A stretch of DNA of 32,425 nt from VFKU01 sp964620045 (GTDB lineage Bacteria; Hydrogenedentota; Hydrogenedentia; Hydrogenedentales; GCA-2746185): contig CAZUJL010000038.1 of the NCBI GenBank assembly GCA_964620045.1, forward strand, positions 1 through 32,425. The letters are read 5' to 3'. The notes beneath the pieces are model-generated. The model was given only the letters and a program-made list of their open reading frames with translations, made no database searches and was not told the origin of the DNA. This document shows positions 17,116-26,182 of the stretch, piece by piece. The stretch's first letter is position 1. Each line of letters opens with the position of its first letter. Made by a program: the position numbers and the translations under genes.

Positions 17116-18191
17116 AAAAATTTTTCCTGAGTATTGTGATCGTGGCGGTGCTGGCGATTTGCGGCACGGGCGTGGTGGTCAGCGTGTGGGCCGCGACGAA
17201 GTCCGCGCCGGTGGAAGTGATCGAAAAACCGGACACGACGCCGCGCGTGGCAGTGCAAGTGCTCGAGCCGAAGGAAGTGCGCGACAACCTTTATCTGGTA
17301 GGCGTCGCGGAACCGTGGCAAGCCGTGACGCTGAGCGCGGAGATCTCCGGGAAAATCGAGCAGCAGGCCGTGGACGATGGCTATCCCGTCACCAAGGGCC
17401 AGGAAATCATCCGCATCAACACGACCTCCATTCAGGCGCGCCTCGATCAGGTGCAGGCCGATCACAAACTCGCGGTGCAGGAATTCCAGCGCGTGTCCGA
17501 ATTGCGCGAGCGCGGCATCAGTTCGTCGCAGGAGTTCGACCGCGCGTCCACGAACCGCGACGCGACCACTGCGATGACCAAAATGGCGGAAGTCGATCTG
17601 GCGCACAGCGTGATCAAAAGTGAGTTCGATGGGGTGGTTGATCGACTGTACAACGAGACGGGTGAATTCGTGAGCGTGGGCAAACCGCTCGCAAGGCTCG
17701 TGCAGGTGGACAAACTCAAGGTATTGGTGGGCATTCCGGAGCGCGACGTGCCGCGGTTCAAGGCGGGCGATGTCGTGCAGATACGCTTCGATGCGCTGAC
17801 CGACCGCATCATCAACGGAACGATTTACCGAATCGCGACGACGGCGGAACAGGCGACGCGGACGTTCACGACGGAGATCGAAGTCGACAACTCCGACGGC
17901 GTGCTGAAGCCGGGCATGATCGCGCGCGTGGCGCTGGTGCGCGCGTTCTATCCCGACGCGATAACCGTACCGATGTTTACATTGCTATCCCGGGCAGAGG
18001 GACGATTTGTGTTTGTCGAGAGAGACGGCACCGCTTCTCTGCGTTCGGTGGAGGTCGGCTTCTTTCAGAATGAGGAAGTGCTGATTACCAAGGGCCTCTC
18101 AAAAGGCGATCGGCTGATCGTGATGGGCCAGCGCACGTTGAACGACGGCGATACGGTGGTTGTGGCCGAACCGGTGGGTGATCCCTCGTGA
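17112..18191 (+). CDS. RND efflux periplasmic adaptor (membrane fusion protein)
   Basis: This is a 359-residue HlyD-type adaptor that links the inner-membrane RND pump to an outer-membrane channel. A signal or membrane anchor spans residues 4-27 (FFLSIVIVAVLAICGTGVVVSVWA). The biotinyl-lipoyl halves surround a helical hairpin: VTLSAEISGKIEQQAVDDGYPVTKGQEIIRI before, and VIKSEFDGVVDRLYNETGEFVSVG after. A beta-barrel and a membrane-proximal domain follow (VLKPGMIARVALVR). The helical hairpin is short (about 65 residues). ATG at 17112 overlaps the regulator stop, with AAGGAGCGAGG as ribosome binding site. The stop overlaps the pump's GTG by four bases. Confidence 0.94.
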   Translation: MKKFFLSIVIVAVLAICGTGVVVSVWAATKSAPVEVIEKPDTTPRVAVQVLEPKEVRDNLYLVGVAEPWQAVTLSAEISGKIEQQAVDDGYPVTKGQEIIRINTTSIQARLDQVQADHKLAVQEFQRVSELRERGISSSQEFDRASTNRDATTAMTKMAEVDLAHSVIKSEFDGVVDRLYNETGEFVSVGKPLARLVQVDKLKVLVGIPERDVPRFKAGDVVQIRFDALTDRIINGTIYRIATTAEQATRTFTTEIEVDNSDGVLKPGMIARVALVRAFYPDAITVPMFTLLSRAEGRFVFVERDGTASLRSVEVGFFQNEEVLITKGLSKGDRLIVMGQRTLNDGDTVVVAEPVGDPS

Positions 18192-21100
18192 AACTAACCG
18201 ATTTTAGCGTCGACCGGAGCATTACGGTCGTCGTGTCGCTCGTTCTTATCGTCGTGATGGGTCTGTATGCCTTTTTCACGATTCCAAAGGAGACCGAACC
18301 CGAACTCGTAGTGCCTATCGCGATGGTGTCGGTGCGTTACGAGGGCGTGTCGCCGCAGGACATGGAGACGCTCGTGGCGATGCCGATCGAGCGCAAACTC
18401 CAGGGGATATCCGGTGTCAAGAAGATCACGTCGTCGTGCAATGAAGGCCTTGCGACGGTGGTGGTTGAATTCGAGACCGACGTAGACGTTGACGATGCGA
18501 TTCAGAAAGTGCGCGACAAGGTCGACATGGCGCGGACGGAACTGCCTGAAGAGGCGGACGATGCAGTGGTGCTCGACGTGAATACGGCCGAGCAGCCGAT
18601 CATCCAGGTCAATTTGACGGGCCCGATCGATCGGGTCGAACTGACGAACATCGCCGAGCGCCTGCAGGACGAGATCGAAGCATTGCCGGGCGTCCTGGCG
18701 GCCGACATCATCGGCGGCTTTGAACGTGAGATCCAGATCATCGTGGATCCGGCACGCGCGGTGGGTTACGGAATCTCGCTGGCGGAACTGGCGCAGATTG
18801 CGTTCCAGGAGAATGTGAACGTGCCGGCCGGGTCGATGGAGCTGGGCCAAGGCAAGTTTTTGATGCGCGTGCCCGGGGAGATCACGGGGCCGGACGATCT
18901 GCGCGATCTCGTCGTGAAACGCGGCGAGCATGGTGTCGTGTACTTACGCGACGTGGCGGAAATCACCGAGGGCTTCAAGGATCCGGAGAACTACGCCCGG
19001 CTCGATTTCGAACCCTCCGTGTCGCTGGTGATCAAAAAACGCGCCGGCACGGACGTAGTGCAGGTGTCAAAACGCCTGCGTGCGCTGCTGGAAGAAGCCG
19101 GAAAACGGTTGCCTCCTGATCTGACCGTCGAAATCACGCTGGACGAGTCATTGCGTATTGATGACATGTTTACGTCGCTCCTCAACAGTATCTTGAGCGG
19201 TTTGATCCTGGTGTTTCTCGTAATCTTCATATTCCTCGGGTTCTCCAATGCGTTCTTCGTGTCTTTGGCAATTCCGTTTTCGATGTTGATTACGTTTTTA
19301 ACGATGTACGCCTATGGCATGACGTTCAATATGGTGTCGCTGTTCAGCCTGATGGTGGCATTGGGCATGCTCGTCGACAATGGCATCGTGGTGGTGGAAA
19401 ACATTCACCGATACATTTCGATGGGGCATTCGCGCGTCGAGGCGGCGAAGCTGGGCGCGGCCGAAGTGGCGTGGCCGATTATCGGCTCGACTGCAACGAC
19501 AGTGGCCGCGTATTTCCCGCTCATCTACTGGCCGGGCATGATGGGCAGTTTCATGAGCTTGCTGCCGAAGACCGTGATTATTGCGCTCATGGCGTCGCTG
19601 TTCGTCGGACTTGTAGTAAACCCTGCACTGGCGTCGCGCTGGGGCAGCACCAAGATTTCGAAATCCGAGCGCGAGCACCGCGAATCGTGGATTATTCGCT
19701 GGTATAGCCGGGTTCTGGACACGGCATTGCATTGGCGCATGGTGTCGGTCGCGGGGATTGTCGTCGTCATTGTCACGATTATTGGAATCTGGGCGGCAGA
19801 GGCGCAGTTCGAATTCCTGAACAAAGTCGAACCCGACCGCGCAAATATCAACATTGAAATGGCGCAAGGGACCAATCTCGAAGCCACGGACGCTGTCGCC
19901 CAGCATATAGAGGCGGTCGTGGCCAAGGACCGAGACTACCTGGACTATATTTCAACGAGCGTGGGTTCCCGCGGTGCTAGCGTGCGCGAAGGCATGCCGG
20001 GGACGTCAACGAATGCGAGTTCGAGCCACATCGGCCGTGTGGCACTCGTGTTTCCGGACCAGGAAGACCAGAAAATCCCGCCATCGAAAATCATCAACGA
20101 ACTACGAAATGAGTTCAATGACGTGCCGGGCGCGGAAGTGCGCATCGGGCTGACCGCGATGGGCCCTCCGCCGGCGCCGCCGGTGAACATTGAGTTGAGC
20201 GGCGAGGACTTCGTCGTGCTGGGGAAGATTGCCGCGGAAGTGAAAAAACGCATTGCGGATGTGAATGGTCTGGTCGACCTGCACGATGACTTCGAGCGCG
20301 GCAAGCCGGAAGTGCGTGTAATTGTCGATCGACAGCAGGCGAAACTGGCTGGATTGAACACCCAGTACATCGGCGCGGCCGTGCAGGCGGCCGTGCATGG
20401 GCGCAAGGCGGGCGAGTACCGGGTGGGCGATGATGAATACGACGTAACGGTGAAGTTTCCCGAGTGGTTTCGCAGCGACATTTCGTTTGTGGAAGGGATG
20501 GGTCTGGTGAATTCGATGGGCCAGTCGATTCCATTTACGTCGGTGGCCAATCTGGAATATGGCACGGGGCCGGGAACGATCAGACGCGTGGATCGGCGCC
20601 GGACCGTTACGGTCATCGCCGAGGCCGAAGGCCGTCCCGGACCCGAAGTGTTGGACGATGTGCGCACGAAGCTGGAGGATCTTCAACTGCCGCCGGGATA
20701 CGCGTTGTCGTACACCGGGGAACAGCAAAACGTAAACGAGTCGGCCCAATTTATGGTGCGCGCGTTCGTGGTGGCGCTGCTGCTGATCTCGCTACTGCTG
20801 ATCCTGCAGTTTAACTCGCTCATTCAGCCGGCGATCATTATGTCCACGGTGGTGTTGTCGCTGGGCGGTGTGTTTCTGGGGCTTGAAGTGTTCGGGTTGC
20901 CGTTTGGCTTCATGATGACCGGAATTGGGTGCATCAGTTTGTCGGGTATCGTGGTGAACAACGGCATTATTCTGGTCGACTTTATCAACGTGTTGCGCAA
21001 GGAAGGCGTGCCGTTGCACGAGGCGATCGTGACGGCGAGCAAGTTGCGGTTGCGGCCCGTGTTGCTGACCGCGGGCACGACAGTGCTCGGCTTGGTGCCG

Positions 21101-21343
21101 CTCGCGTTTGGCGTCAGCATCGACTTTGCAAACATGGAACTCGACATGGGTGGCTCACAGGCGAGTTTTTGGAAGTCCATGGCCGTCGCGCTGATGTTCG
21201 GGCTGACGTTCGCAACGGTGCTAACCCTGGTCATCGTGCCAGTGCTGTACAGCCTGTCGGTGACGGTGCCCCAGCGGCTGTTTGGACGCCGCAAGTCGGC
21301 CACGCCGCTCGTTTCGCATACGCCTGAAGCGGTGGCGAAGTAA
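18188..21343 (+). CDS. RND efflux transporter permease subunit (AcrB-like)
   Basis: This inner-membrane proton/drug antiporter has 1051 residues, the usual AcrB size, with 12 transmembrane helices and two large periplasmic loops. The proton relay in TM4 reads LGMLVDNGIVVVENI: the first of the two AcrB aspartates is present and the second is Asn. TM10 has LSGIVVNNGIILVDF, with Asn where AcrB has the relay Lys. Such substitutions recur in other HAE-type RND subfamilies, so transport of a different substrate or a simpler proton relay is likely. It starts with GTG, overlapping the adaptor by four bases (GTGA). No outer-membrane channel gene is adjacent. Confidence 0.95.
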   Translation: MKLTDFSVDRSITVVVSLVLIVVMGLYAFFTIPKETEPELVVPIAMVSVRYEGVSPQDMETLVAMPIERKLQGISGVKKITSSCNEGLATVVVEFETDVDVDDAIQKVRDKVDMARTELPEEADDAVVLDVNTAEQPIIQVNLTGPIDRVELTNIAERLQDEIEALPGVLAADIIGGFEREIQIIVDPARAVGYGISLAELAQIAFQENVNVPAGSMELGQGKFLMRVPGEITGPDDLRDLVVKRGEHGVVYLRDVAEITEGFKDPENYARLDFEPSVSLVIKKRAGTDVVQVSKRLRALLEEAGKRLPPDLTVEITLDESLRIDDMFTSLLNSILSGLILVFLVIFIFLGFSNAFFVSLAIPFSMLITFLTMYAYGMTFNMVSLFSLMVALGMLVDNGIVVVENIHRYISMGHSRVEAAKLGAAEVAWPIIGSTATTVAAYFPLIYWPGMMGSFMSLLPKTVIIALMASLFVGLVVNPALASRWGSTKISKSEREHRESWIIRWYSRVLDTALHWRMVSVAGIVVVIVTIIGIWAAEAQFEFLNKVEPDRANINIEMAQGTNLEATDAVAQHIEAVVAKDRDYLDYISTSVGSRGASVREGMPGTSTNASSSHIGRVALVFPDQEDQKIPPSKIINELRNEFNDVPGAEVRIGLTAMGPPPAPPVNIELSGEDFVVLGKIAAEVKKRIADVNGLVDLHDDFERGKPEVRVIVDRQQAKLAGLNTQYIGAAVQAAVHGRKAGEYRVGDDEYDVTVKFPEWFRSDISFVEGMGLVNSMGQSIPFTSVANLEYGTGPGTIRRVDRRRTVTVIAEAEGRPGPEVLDDVRTKLEDLQLPPGYALSYTGEQQNVNESAQFMVRAFVVALLLISLLLILQFNSLIQPAIIMSTVVLSLGGVFLGLEVFGLPFGFMMTGIGCISLSGIVVNNGIILVDFINVLRKEGVPLHEAIVTASKLRLRPVLLTAGTTVLGLVPLAFGVSIDFANMELDMGGSQASFWKSMAVALMFGLTFATVLTLVIVPVLYSLSVTVPQRLFGRRKSATPLVSHTPEAVAK

Positions 21344-21421
21344 ACGCGGCTGGATTCCAGCCCGGCAAATCCGCACAATCACGCCGCGAATTCATTTCGA
21401 GACGAGCGAGGGGCGTACTCC

Positions 21422-22210
21422 ATGGAAGTGATCATCCGGCCAACGGCGGACGCGGCGGCGGCGCTGACGGCGGCGTTGGTGGCGGCGAGCGTGCGCGAGA
21501 ATCCGAAGCTCGTGATTGGCTTTGCCACCGGGCGGACGATGGAGCGCGTGTATGCGCTGCTCGTGCGCGAGCACCGCGAGCACGGGCTGAGTTTTGACGG
21601 GGTGACGACCTTCAATCTGGACGAGTACGTGGGCCTGTCGCCGTCGCATCCGGATTCCTACCGAAACTACATGCACGAAAAGCTGTTCAAGCACATCGAT
21701 GTGAATCCCGCTAACACGCACCTGCCCGATGGCTCCGCGAAGGATCTCGACGCCGAGTGCGCGGCGTACGAAGAACGCATCGCGTCGGTGGGCGGGATCG
21801 ACCTGCAACTGCTCGGCATCGGCGTCGTGGGGCACATTGGATTCAACGAGCCGCTATCGGCCTTGCGCTCGCGCACGCGCGTAAAGGCGCTGTCTCCACG
21901 AACCCTCGCGCAGAACGCGCCGCTCTTCGGCGGCGACACCAATAAAGTACCGCGCCGCGCGATCACCATGGGCGTGGGCACGATTCTCGACAGCCGTCGA
22001 TCCATTTTGCTCGCCACGGGCGCAGACAAGGCGGAGATCATCGGCAAGGCGGTGGAGGGGCCGGTGACCGGCATGATCTCGGCGTCCGCGCTGCAACTGC
22101 ACGCGCGGTGCACGGTGATCGTGGACGATCCCGCCGCGACGCGCCTGACCGAGCGCGACTACTACCGCTGGATCTTCGAGAACGAGCCAGAGTGGAAGGC
22201 CTACCAGTAA
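21422..22210 (+). CDS. nagB: Glucosamine-6-phosphate deaminase family protein
   Basis: NagB converts glucosamine 6-phosphate to fructose 6-phosphate and ammonia. The 262-residue protein has VTTFNLDEYVGL (catalytic Asp of the DEY segment), the GHIGFNEP block with its His and Glu, and a phosphate loop GFATGRTMERVY. At the position of the E. coli Asp141 (usually Asp or Asn) there is Val (GIGVVGHIGFNEP). The LSFDGVTTFNLDEY and LPDGSAKD segments resemble a proteobacterial-type NagB subfamily. Activity is likely deaminase or isomerase but not certain. ATG at 21422 has GAGGGG about 10 bases upstream. The stop converges with the next gene's stop with a 6-bp gap. Confidence 0.88.
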   Translation: MEVIIRPTADAAAALTAALVAASVRENPKLVIGFATGRTMERVYALLVREHREHGLSFDGVTTFNLDEYVGLSPSHPDSYRNYMHEKLFKHIDVNPANTHLPDGSAKDLDAECAAYEERIASVGGIDLQLLGIGVVGHIGFNEPLSALRSRTRVKALSPRTLAQNAPLFGGDTNKVPRRAITMGVGTILDSRRSILLATGADKAEIIGKAVEGPVTGMISASALQLHARCTVIVDDPAATRLTERDYYRWIFENEPEWKAYQ

Positions 22211-22216
22211 GCTGAA

Positions 22217-24358
22217 TTACGGCGTGGTGCTGAACTCGGCCGTGAAGCCTTGCAAGGCGTTGATGCGCGACGGGAACGTGATCGTCGCCGACGCATTTGC
22301 CGATTCCCACGTGGGCGCCTGCGAACTCATGCTGGTGGCGCGGATCAGACGATAAGGCTGCGGCACGGCGAGCGTGTAGCGCGCGACGGCATCGGGCAAT
22401 GGAAACTGTCCGCTGGGGTCCGGCTGTTCGGGCACGATGGTGAAGGTGCGCGCCTGCGGCGACCATTCCACGGTACGCAGGCCGGGCCAGTCCTGGCCGA
22501 GATTCGTGCCGGTCGTCGCGAGCATCGGACGGCTCAACAGCGGCCGGAACACCAACACCGTCGAGCCGTGCGCCGGAATGGTGACGTTTAGCGTGACGTC
22601 GGCCGTGCCGAGATATTTCTGCTGCCAGTATTCGTAGACCGAGTGGTACGCGCCCGGCGCGAAGCCGATGCGCGCGAGCGGCAACGCGACAGACGTCGGT
22701 TCGGCGCCGTCCCAATTCATCACGGCCGCCACGTGCACATCGCCGTCGGCGGTTTTTGTGTGCAGGTGAAACGCACGCGGCGTGGTTTGCGCGAACACGT
22801 CAAGCGGGCGCGCGGCGACCTGTGGCGACGGAAGCACGCGGCCCGCAATAGTGGCCGTATCCGGGTTGTCGAGCGCCTCCAGCGGAATCAGCAGGCTGCA
22901 TTTCGTCAGCGTGGCCGCGCTGATGGCGGCGCGTGCGGCGTCGAGGGTACCTAGCGAGCGGTCGAAGTAGACGGCATGTCGCGACGGCTGCGGCACCAGA
23001 AACCGGCGGTCCACGGCCGAGGAGACAACGCCGTCGAAGAGCGTCGCGGCGAGGAGAGACGGTTCCGCGCCGAAGAGGCGCGCGTCCGGCCCGAGGCCTT
23101 CGCGGAAAGCCGCAATCGCTTCGCGAAGCTTGGCAAAGCTTGGGTGAAGCTCATGGGTGCGGTCCAGGCTTGCGCGAATTCCGGCAACAGACACTTGGCC
23201 GTATGTACGGCGTATTCGTTCTCCATCGCTCCGCTGTGCGTCGGGGCTGGCATTCGATATGGAATCGAAACCGCCGGCCAGCGGGTCGTACCAAATAATC
23301 GGCGAGAATCCCTCGTTCCTCGCCACTTCAACGATGCGCTCGTCCACCCCGATCGTGCGCGCGGGTTGCGTGGGGGAACCGATCAGGACCTGGTTGATCA
23401 GGAAGAGGGGCACCAATTCTTTGGCATGGCGGAGCTGCTGCGTCAGGCGATCGATATCGACGGTGTTTTCCGTGTTGATGATCCACGCATGCAGCGGTGC
23501 GTCGTGCTCGGGACCGGAAAGGCCGTGAACGACTTGGACGGCGCGCGCGTAGCGCTGGAGTCCGACAACGGGATCGGTCTCCGAGATCGCGAGATAAAGG
23601 ACTTCGGATTCGAGCATTTCGCCGGGGGCGAGTTCGATGGGTTCGTCGTAGATCGTCATCGCTTGCATGCGGCGCAGGCCGGCGGGATTTTTTTTGTCTT
23701 CCGGCGCGGGATCGCCGATGTCGATCTGTCCGTGGCCGCGATCCTGTGAGAGGAACCCCGCAATGAAGGATTGGCCTGTCGATTGATTCAGCACGGCGAC
23801 CGCATCATTGCCGCGCGCCGCGCCGTCGTGGAGGGCCGGCTGCCCCGTCGTGATGCCGGTAAGGATGCGCGCGTTTTCGCTGCCGGGGCCGAGCGTCAGC
23901 AGGCCTTTGCCGGGCGCGCCGGAGCAGAAGGGGAGGAGCGCCTTGATGCGCACGGGTTTCTTGGTTTCGTTCGTGTAGGCGAGTTGCACGGCGAAGTAAG
24001 GCCGCGTCGGGTAAGCACGGAGCGACCAGAGCGTGCCCTTGTAGTTGTGGTGAATGCCCTGGCCCTGGCCGAGTTTATCTTCGACGAGGTAGCGCTCGGT
24101 CCACGCGCCCTTGATCTCCATGCGCTCGGGCGCGTCTTCGCCGTCGAACCACACCATGGGGAAAATGTCGGTGACCACGGGCGTATCGGAGGCCAGCGTG
24201 ATGTCGATGCGGCCGTCCTTTTGGATTGAGACTTTATATAAGTCTGAGTTGAGTGACCGATACTCCTTGGTCTTGCCCATCGGCTGCGCCGACGCGGAGA
24301 ATGAAAAGCACCACGCCGCGAGCGCGAGTGCGGCGAGCGACGTGGTGCGCGTGAACAT
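22217..24358 (-). CDS. Exported glycosidase-like protein of unknown activity
   Basis: This 713-residue secreted protein has a signal peptide (TSLAALALAAWCFSFSASA, cut near SASA-QP). The layout resembles the GH36/GH27 alpha-galactosidase group: an N-terminal beta-rich domain (YKVSIQKDGRIDITLASDTP, then HHNYKGTLWSLRAYP), a central barrel-like part (HAWIINTENTVDIDRL, FLINQVLIG, FSPIIWYDP) and a C-terminal beta domain with GSTVLVFRP. I could not find the usual catalytic Asp segments, so it could be a diverged or inactive glycosidase. ATG at 24358 overlaps the stop of the upstream oxidoreductase by one base (TGATG), so the two are coupled and may act on the same sugar. Confidence 0.66.
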   Translation of the reverse strand: MFTRTTSLAALALAAWCFSFSASAQPMGKTKEYRSLNSDLYKVSIQKDGRIDITLASDTPVVTDIFPMVWFDGEDAPERMEIKGAWTERYLVEDKLGQGQGIHHNYKGTLWSLRAYPTRPYFAVQLAYTNETKKPVRIKALLPFCSGAPGKGLLTLGPGSENARILTGITTGQPALHDGAARGNDAVAVLNQSTGQSFIAGFLSQDRGHGQIDIGDPAPEDKKNPAGLRRMQAMTIYDEPIELAPGEMLESEVLYLAISETDPVVGLQRYARAVQVVHGLSGPEHDAPLHAWIINTENTVDIDRLTQQLRHAKELVPLFLINQVLIGSPTQPARTIGVDERIVEVARNEGFSPIIWYDPLAGGFDSISNASPDAQRSDGERIRRTYGQVSVAGIRASLDRTHELHPSFAKLREAIAAFREGLGPDARLFGAEPSLLAATLFDGVVSSAVDRRFLVPQPSRHAVYFDRSLGTLDAARAAISAATLTKCSLLIPLEALDNPDTATIAGRVLPSPQVAARPLDVFAQTTPRAFHLHTKTADGDVHVAAVMNWDGAEPTSVALPLARIGFAPGAYHSVYEYWQQKYLGTADVTLNVTIPAHGSTVLVFRPLLSRPMLATTGTNLGQDWPGLRTVEWSPQARTFTIVPEQPDPSGQFPLPDAVARYTLAVPQPYRLIRATSMSSQAPTWESANASATITFPSRINALQGFTAEFSTTP

Positions 24359-25380
24359 CAGAGGTTGACCCGCTTGCCGGTGTCGCTGGATTTGTATGCC
24401 GCGAGCGCGACCGCGAGCGCGTCACGCCCTGCCTGGCCCGTGAGCGTGTGCGGCACTTTGCCTTCGATCACGTCGAGCCAGTGACCGATCTCGACATCCC
24501 ATCCGCCGCGCAGCGGTTTCGCGTCGAGCACTTTCCACGTCATCGTGCTGTCGCGGCCGGCGGAAGATTTCCCGGTGCACATCGACAGACCCTTGGCGTA
24601 GTCGCAGATCATGGAGCCTTTCGTGCCGTAGATTTCGAAACCGGAGAAGCCCGGCGGGCTGGTCCAGCCGACTTCGATGTAGCCGAGCGCCTTGTTCTCG
24701 AATTCGAGCTGCAAGAGCGCGTTGTCATCCACTTCGATCGGCTTGATGAGCGTGGCCGCGCGCGCGCTGACGTTTTTCACCGGCCCGATAAGCCAGTGGC
24801 ACAGGTCGATGGCGTGGATGCCCATGTCGAGCATCGCACCGCCCTTGCTGAGTTTCTTGTTGTAGAACCAGCTATTTTTCGCCCAGCCGGGGTAAGGTCC
24901 GCCGTGCGCAAAGCGAACGCGAATCATAAACGGCGTGCCGATGGCGCCTTTTGTGAGCAACTCCTTGCACTTTTGCGGGCCGGTGAACATGCGGTGCGAG
25001 AAGCCGATCATGAGCTTCTTGCGCGCGCGCTTCGCCGCCGCGAGGATGGCGTCGGCTTCCTTCAGTGTAGTCGCGACGGGCTTTTCGCACAGCACATGGC
25101 AGCCCGCATTAAAGGCGGCAATCGCTTGCTCGGCGTGGAAGGCATTTGGCGTGGCCACGCTGACGATGTCCAGCTTCTCCTTCGCCAGCATCTCGCGGTA
25201 GTCGGTATACGGCGCGAGTTTGCCGAACTTTTCGATGACCTCGGCGTGGCGCTCGGCCGTCGGATCGGCGAAGGCCGCGAGCGTGGCGCGCTTGTCCTTC
25301 TTGTATCCGGGAAAGTGGAGTGCTTGCGAAATCGCGCCGGCGCCGATGACGCCGACACGGTATGGCCGCTTGGATGGCAT
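24358..25380 (-). CDS. Gfo/Idh/MocA family oxidoreductase
   Basis: This is a 340-residue NAD(P)-dependent sugar or inositol dehydrogenase of the Gfo/Idh/MocA family. The Rossmann fold reads GVIGAGAISQALHFPGY near residue 8. The catalytic EKP is intact in LCEKPVATTLKEAD and the second motif is MLDMGIHAIDLCHWLIG. This contrasts with the altered copy at 2920-3957. The substrate is unknown; the coupled secreted glycosidase-like gene suggests a sugar released from a polymer. I chose ATG at 25380, which has GGGGG seven bases upstream; earlier in-frame starts lie in a non-homologous extension. The leader sequence TTCAGGGGGATTCGCA nearly matches that of fabI. Confidence 0.93.
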   Translation of the reverse strand: MPSKRPYRVGVIGAGAISQALHFPGYKKDKRATLAAFADPTAERHAEVIEKFGKLAPYTDYREMLAKEKLDIVSVATPNAFHAEQAIAAFNAGCHVLCEKPVATTLKEADAILAAAKRARKKLMIGFSHRMFTGPQKCKELLTKGAIGTPFMIRVRFAHGGPYPGWAKNSWFYNKKLSKGGAMLDMGIHAIDLCHWLIGPVKNVSARAATLIKPIEVDDNALLQLEFENKALGYIEVGWTSPPGFSGFEIYGTKGSMICDYAKGLSMCTGKSSAGRDSTMTWKVLDAKPLRGGWDVEIGHWLDVIEGKVPHTLTGQAGRDALAVALAAYKSSDTGKRVNL

Positions 25381-25669
25381 TGCGAATCCCCCTGAAAACC
25401 CCTGTGAAAGGCCAGTGTACTTGCGTGAATTCGGGTGATCAAACGCCGGTGGCCGGTTGATTAACCGTTGTTCACGCGTGACCACAGCGCGCGTATGCGG
25501 AAGTCACCGTGCGCCCACAGGTGCCCATTTTCGCTTGTTCATCCCCGGCCGGTGTGAAAAAGTTGCCGGGTTTAGGCTGATTTTCGGGGATAGAGCCGGG
25601 ATTTTCGGAGGATCATCCGTATGGCCCTCATCTTGCATTGTTGTGCGTGGATTGGTGCAGGAGCAGGGA

Positions 25670-26101
25670 ATGAACGAAAGTCAGTTCAGAAAATGGAAGG
25701 AACTGCCGCCGCTGCGGCGCGCGCAAGACGCGCGCGGCGTGGCGTTGCTCGAAACAATTGTATTGCCGGTGTGCGTGGTGCTGGTGATCATCGGATTGAT
25801 GCAATTCGCGTATGTGTTCTTCGTGCACCACAACATGGTGAGCGCGGCCCGCGCCGCGGCGCTCACGGCGGCGCAACGCACCGCCTCCACGAACGATGCC
25901 ATGTCGGTCGCGCATGCAAAACTGAGTGGTTTCCCGCACGCGTTCAACGTGCAGGTGCAATTTCCGGAAGCGCTGGAATCGGCGCGCGGCGAGGTGCGTG
26001 TGACGATTACGACGCCGATGAGTGGCTTGTCGTTTGGTCTGTTTGGGGACGGTGACTTGCATGCGCGGGTGGCTGTGCAGCGCGACCCCGGCCACGTGTA
26101 A
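25670..26101 (+). CDS. TadE-like pilus/secretion protein
   Basis: This 143-residue protein has an N-terminal hydrophilic segment followed by RGVALLETIVLPVCVVLVIIG, a hydrophobic helix with an upstream Glu that fits the TadE-type pseudopilin pattern. The C-terminal part is a small soluble domain. Such proteins work with Tad/Flp pilus export; here no other tad gene is adjacent, so its partner is unknown. ATG at 25670 has AGGAGCAGGG upstream. An in-frame extension upstream lacks homology and was not used. PilT at 9347-10444 is a different system (type IV). Confidence 0.75.
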   Translation: MNESQFRKWKELPPLRRAQDARGVALLETIVLPVCVVLVIIGLMQFAYVFFVHHNMVSAARAAALTAAQRTASTNDAMSVAHAKLSGFPHAFNVQVQFPEALESARGEVRVTITTPMSGLSFGLFGDGDLHARVAVQRDPGHV

Positions 26102-26182
26102 CGGAATGAGTATTCTACAGAGTCTGTATGTCGAAATGGGCAATTTTTTGATTCACTATGGGTCTTCTTGTACTGTCGATGC

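Noticed and set aside
21348..21362. GGCTGG-ATT-CCAGCC hairpin after the RND gene as a terminator
   Set aside because: The stem is only six pairs and no T-run follows.
25621..26055. ATG with a good GGAGG nine bases upstream, opening a 144-codon frame overlapping the TadE-like gene
   Set aside because: The protein lacks any domain and becomes Arg/Ala/Gly rich, whereas the overlapping frame has the TadE-type hydrophobic helix. A short leader peptide cannot be ruled out but has no support.
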